Shown here piece by piece: positions 55,917 through 64,000 of a DNA stretch of 64,000 bases (the stretch's first letter is position 1; each line of letters begins with the position of its first letter). The notes beneath the pieces are model-generated. The model saw only the letters and a list, made by a program, of their open reading frames with translations, had not been told where the DNA came from and searched no databases. The position numbers were made by a program, and so were the translations under genes. Location: positions 6,448,001 through 6,512,000 of the forward strand of contig OW285187.1 in NCBI GenBank assembly GCA_935421135.1. Direction: 5' to 3'. The DNA comes from Bugulina stolonifera. Taxonomy: Eukaryota; Bryozoa; Gymnolaemata; Cheilostomatida; Bugulidae.

Positions 55917-57382
55917 TCATTTATTTGCGAAACATTGTGATCTAAGAGCGCCTTGTTAAATCTGCCAGCTTTTGAAAAAAATTGTGAAGTTGTTCTCTCT
56001 TGCAATGTGAAATGACGCCACTGGCCATAACCTGGATATTGAATAAGCACTAGTCATTGCCTAATTTAATAGTCACTCCCACACATATCCCAAAGATTTC
56101 TACTTGGACATGTAGAAACAATTATGAACTTTCTTGGAAACTTCAATGGCAATGTCAAGTATACCCCTTTCCATGTGGTGTCAGATGTGAAGAGCTATCT
56201 GCATTGGACTGGCCCTTGCAATGGGGAAGGAATTGATTGGTAGAAACTAGATTATATGACTTATGGTTTCTTTTTAGATCTGACAGTGGACTAGCAATAT
56301 ATACAGTGGAACCTCTAGCTCCATCTTGAATGGCCTCCTAACCTCAGCAGCCAGTTTATAACACACATGTATATTTGAGATATTATTTATACCTTTCTGG
56401 TAACCATTTTCAATAAAGTTTATTGTGAATAACATCTAAGATCAAGATGGAAAGCATCAAATCCCTACGTAGAATGCTGGGGTCAGGTGCATAGTCACAC
56501 AAAATGAAACTAGGCTACTCATTCCTCTCAGACTTGTATAATTATATGGGTGTATTCTATATTCATTATGGCTTTATGTGAAGACAATTCATAGACAGTA
56601 TTACAACACAAATAATATGCTATGGCCATTGAAAGTGGTACCTCTTGCAAGATGTAAGTTTAGGTAAATATAGCAATGCATAAGGCTACAATATTAAGTA
56701 CTATTTGGCCTTTTAAAAAAGGATAACAGTAAAACATAACTAGTAGTTGTAAGACATTGATCTATATTATTCCTACTATGCAATTGTCACCACCAACAAA
56801 TAATAATAATAAAATACAAACAAGGGTAATTTTATGGATAAACTAACTAGATAAACATAAAAACATAAGTATAGCTGATAAAACTATTCCTTAATATCTA
56901 CAGCAATCACACATTAAGCATAGGTTAGGTTAAAATCAGAATTTCTACAAATCCATAAAATTAATAAAATCTTATTACCTGTAAGTGAAATTTATGTGTA
57001 ACTAGAAGTGTGGGCAGGAATATATATTTAATGCCAGAGAGCAAGACCGCATGGCAGGTGGTACTATAGCTAAAATATATCATAAAAATATACTCCCTAT
57101 GTTCTGTGTATCACTAGTCTTAAACATTTGGCGCAAACGTAAAGCCTGTTCAACAGCAGATGAAATTACAATATATATTAGGATATTATTATTATGGTAA
57201 ATAAATTCATCTTATAATAATATCTGTATATATGCTACAAGGAATATGAGGCACCAAAACTGTGCCTGTTTGTGCTGTCATTGACCTATACTGATACTTG
57301 CAGATAAACCAATATCTAACTAGATGGATTCCAAATCCTAGGTATGTTAGTGTCAAAAACCTGGTGCACCAGACTAAGCAGT
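55917..57382. other. Convergent intergenic region TBRG1 / Na,K-ATPase
   Basis: This is 3' flanking DNA of both genes. It holds the TBRG1 poly(A) signal at 56412-56417. Nothing coding was seen in the remainder. Confidence 0.65.
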
Positions 57383-63677
<6,295 letters not shown>

Positions 63678-63876
63678 CTGTAAGAACACAAGAGACACAA
63701 ATTGAAGCCATGTGCATTTCAACTTCCTACAATGACAACTATAACTAACATAGAACATGGCAACTTCTACTGCCATCCTTTTCAAACCATATATTTCAAC
63801 AATACTACGCCGCTAATCTATATGGACAGTGCATGTTGAAGGTTGGGTTCTATCAACTAGTGAACTAATGATTAGG

Positions 63877-63901
63877 CTCTCTCTCTCTCTCTCTCTCTCT
63901 G
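63877..63901. repeat. CT dinucleotide microsatellite
   Basis: An uninterrupted run of about twelve CT units lies in the Na,K-ATPase intron upstream of exon 63433-63677. Confidence 0.95.
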
Positions 63902-64000
63902 CTCATAGAGTTACCACACATTAGACAGCAGTAAACCAACAGCTAACACTAGAATAGAATGTTACACAGCTGCACACCATGTTACAATTTGTCAACAAGA

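Overview
The window is AT-rich nuclear DNA of an animal. Every host gene is split by many short introns with GT..AG ends. The gene set (Integrator subunit, U-box E4 ligase, complex I subunit, lariat debranching enzyme, mitochondrial ribosomal protein, TBRG1-like FYRN/FYRC protein, Na,K-ATPase alpha) is metazoan. The small introns, low GC and many motifs built on TACATGTA suggest an invertebrate, possibly a sponge or another early-branching lineage, but the sequence alone does not settle the phylum.

Layout. 1-10099 (-): INTS1, 26 exons, C-terminal end off the left edge. 10100-12507: intergenic, with a TTAA-flanked inverted-repeat element. 12508-26059 (-): complete UBE4A, 19 exons, with a Ty3/gypsy element in intron 5 whose integrase lies before the reverse transcriptase. 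26060-30449: repeat-rich intergenic DNA. 30450-31396 (+): NDUFS5-like CHCH protein. 31731-36874 (-): complete DBR1, tail to tail with NDUFS5. 36875-39645: intergenic, with a hairpin MITE, a SINE and a second copy of an ACTTG-rich repeat. 39646-46401 (-): complete MRPL20, whose first intron holds a young gag-only LTR retrotransposon with LTRs that read as identical. 46402-51221: AT-rich intergenic DNA with a decayed LINE and a TA-flanked MITE. 51222-55916 (+): TBRG1-like gene with an unexpected N-terminal HARE-HTH-like region and a hAT MITE in intron 8. 57383-64000 (-): 3' part of a Na,K-ATPase alpha gene.

The genes are unrelated housekeeping loci and do not form an operon or pathway. The exon models were built by hand from splice sites. 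For UBE4A, DBR1, MRPL20, NDUFS5 and TBRG1 the exon lengths keep one open frame from ATG to stop.

The most unusual content is mobile or repetitive: a pol-less LTR element coding for a Gag with a C2H2 finger, a Gmr1-like element with copia-like domain order, and several minisatellites that start exactly at exon edges and repeat, or avoid, splice-site motifs.
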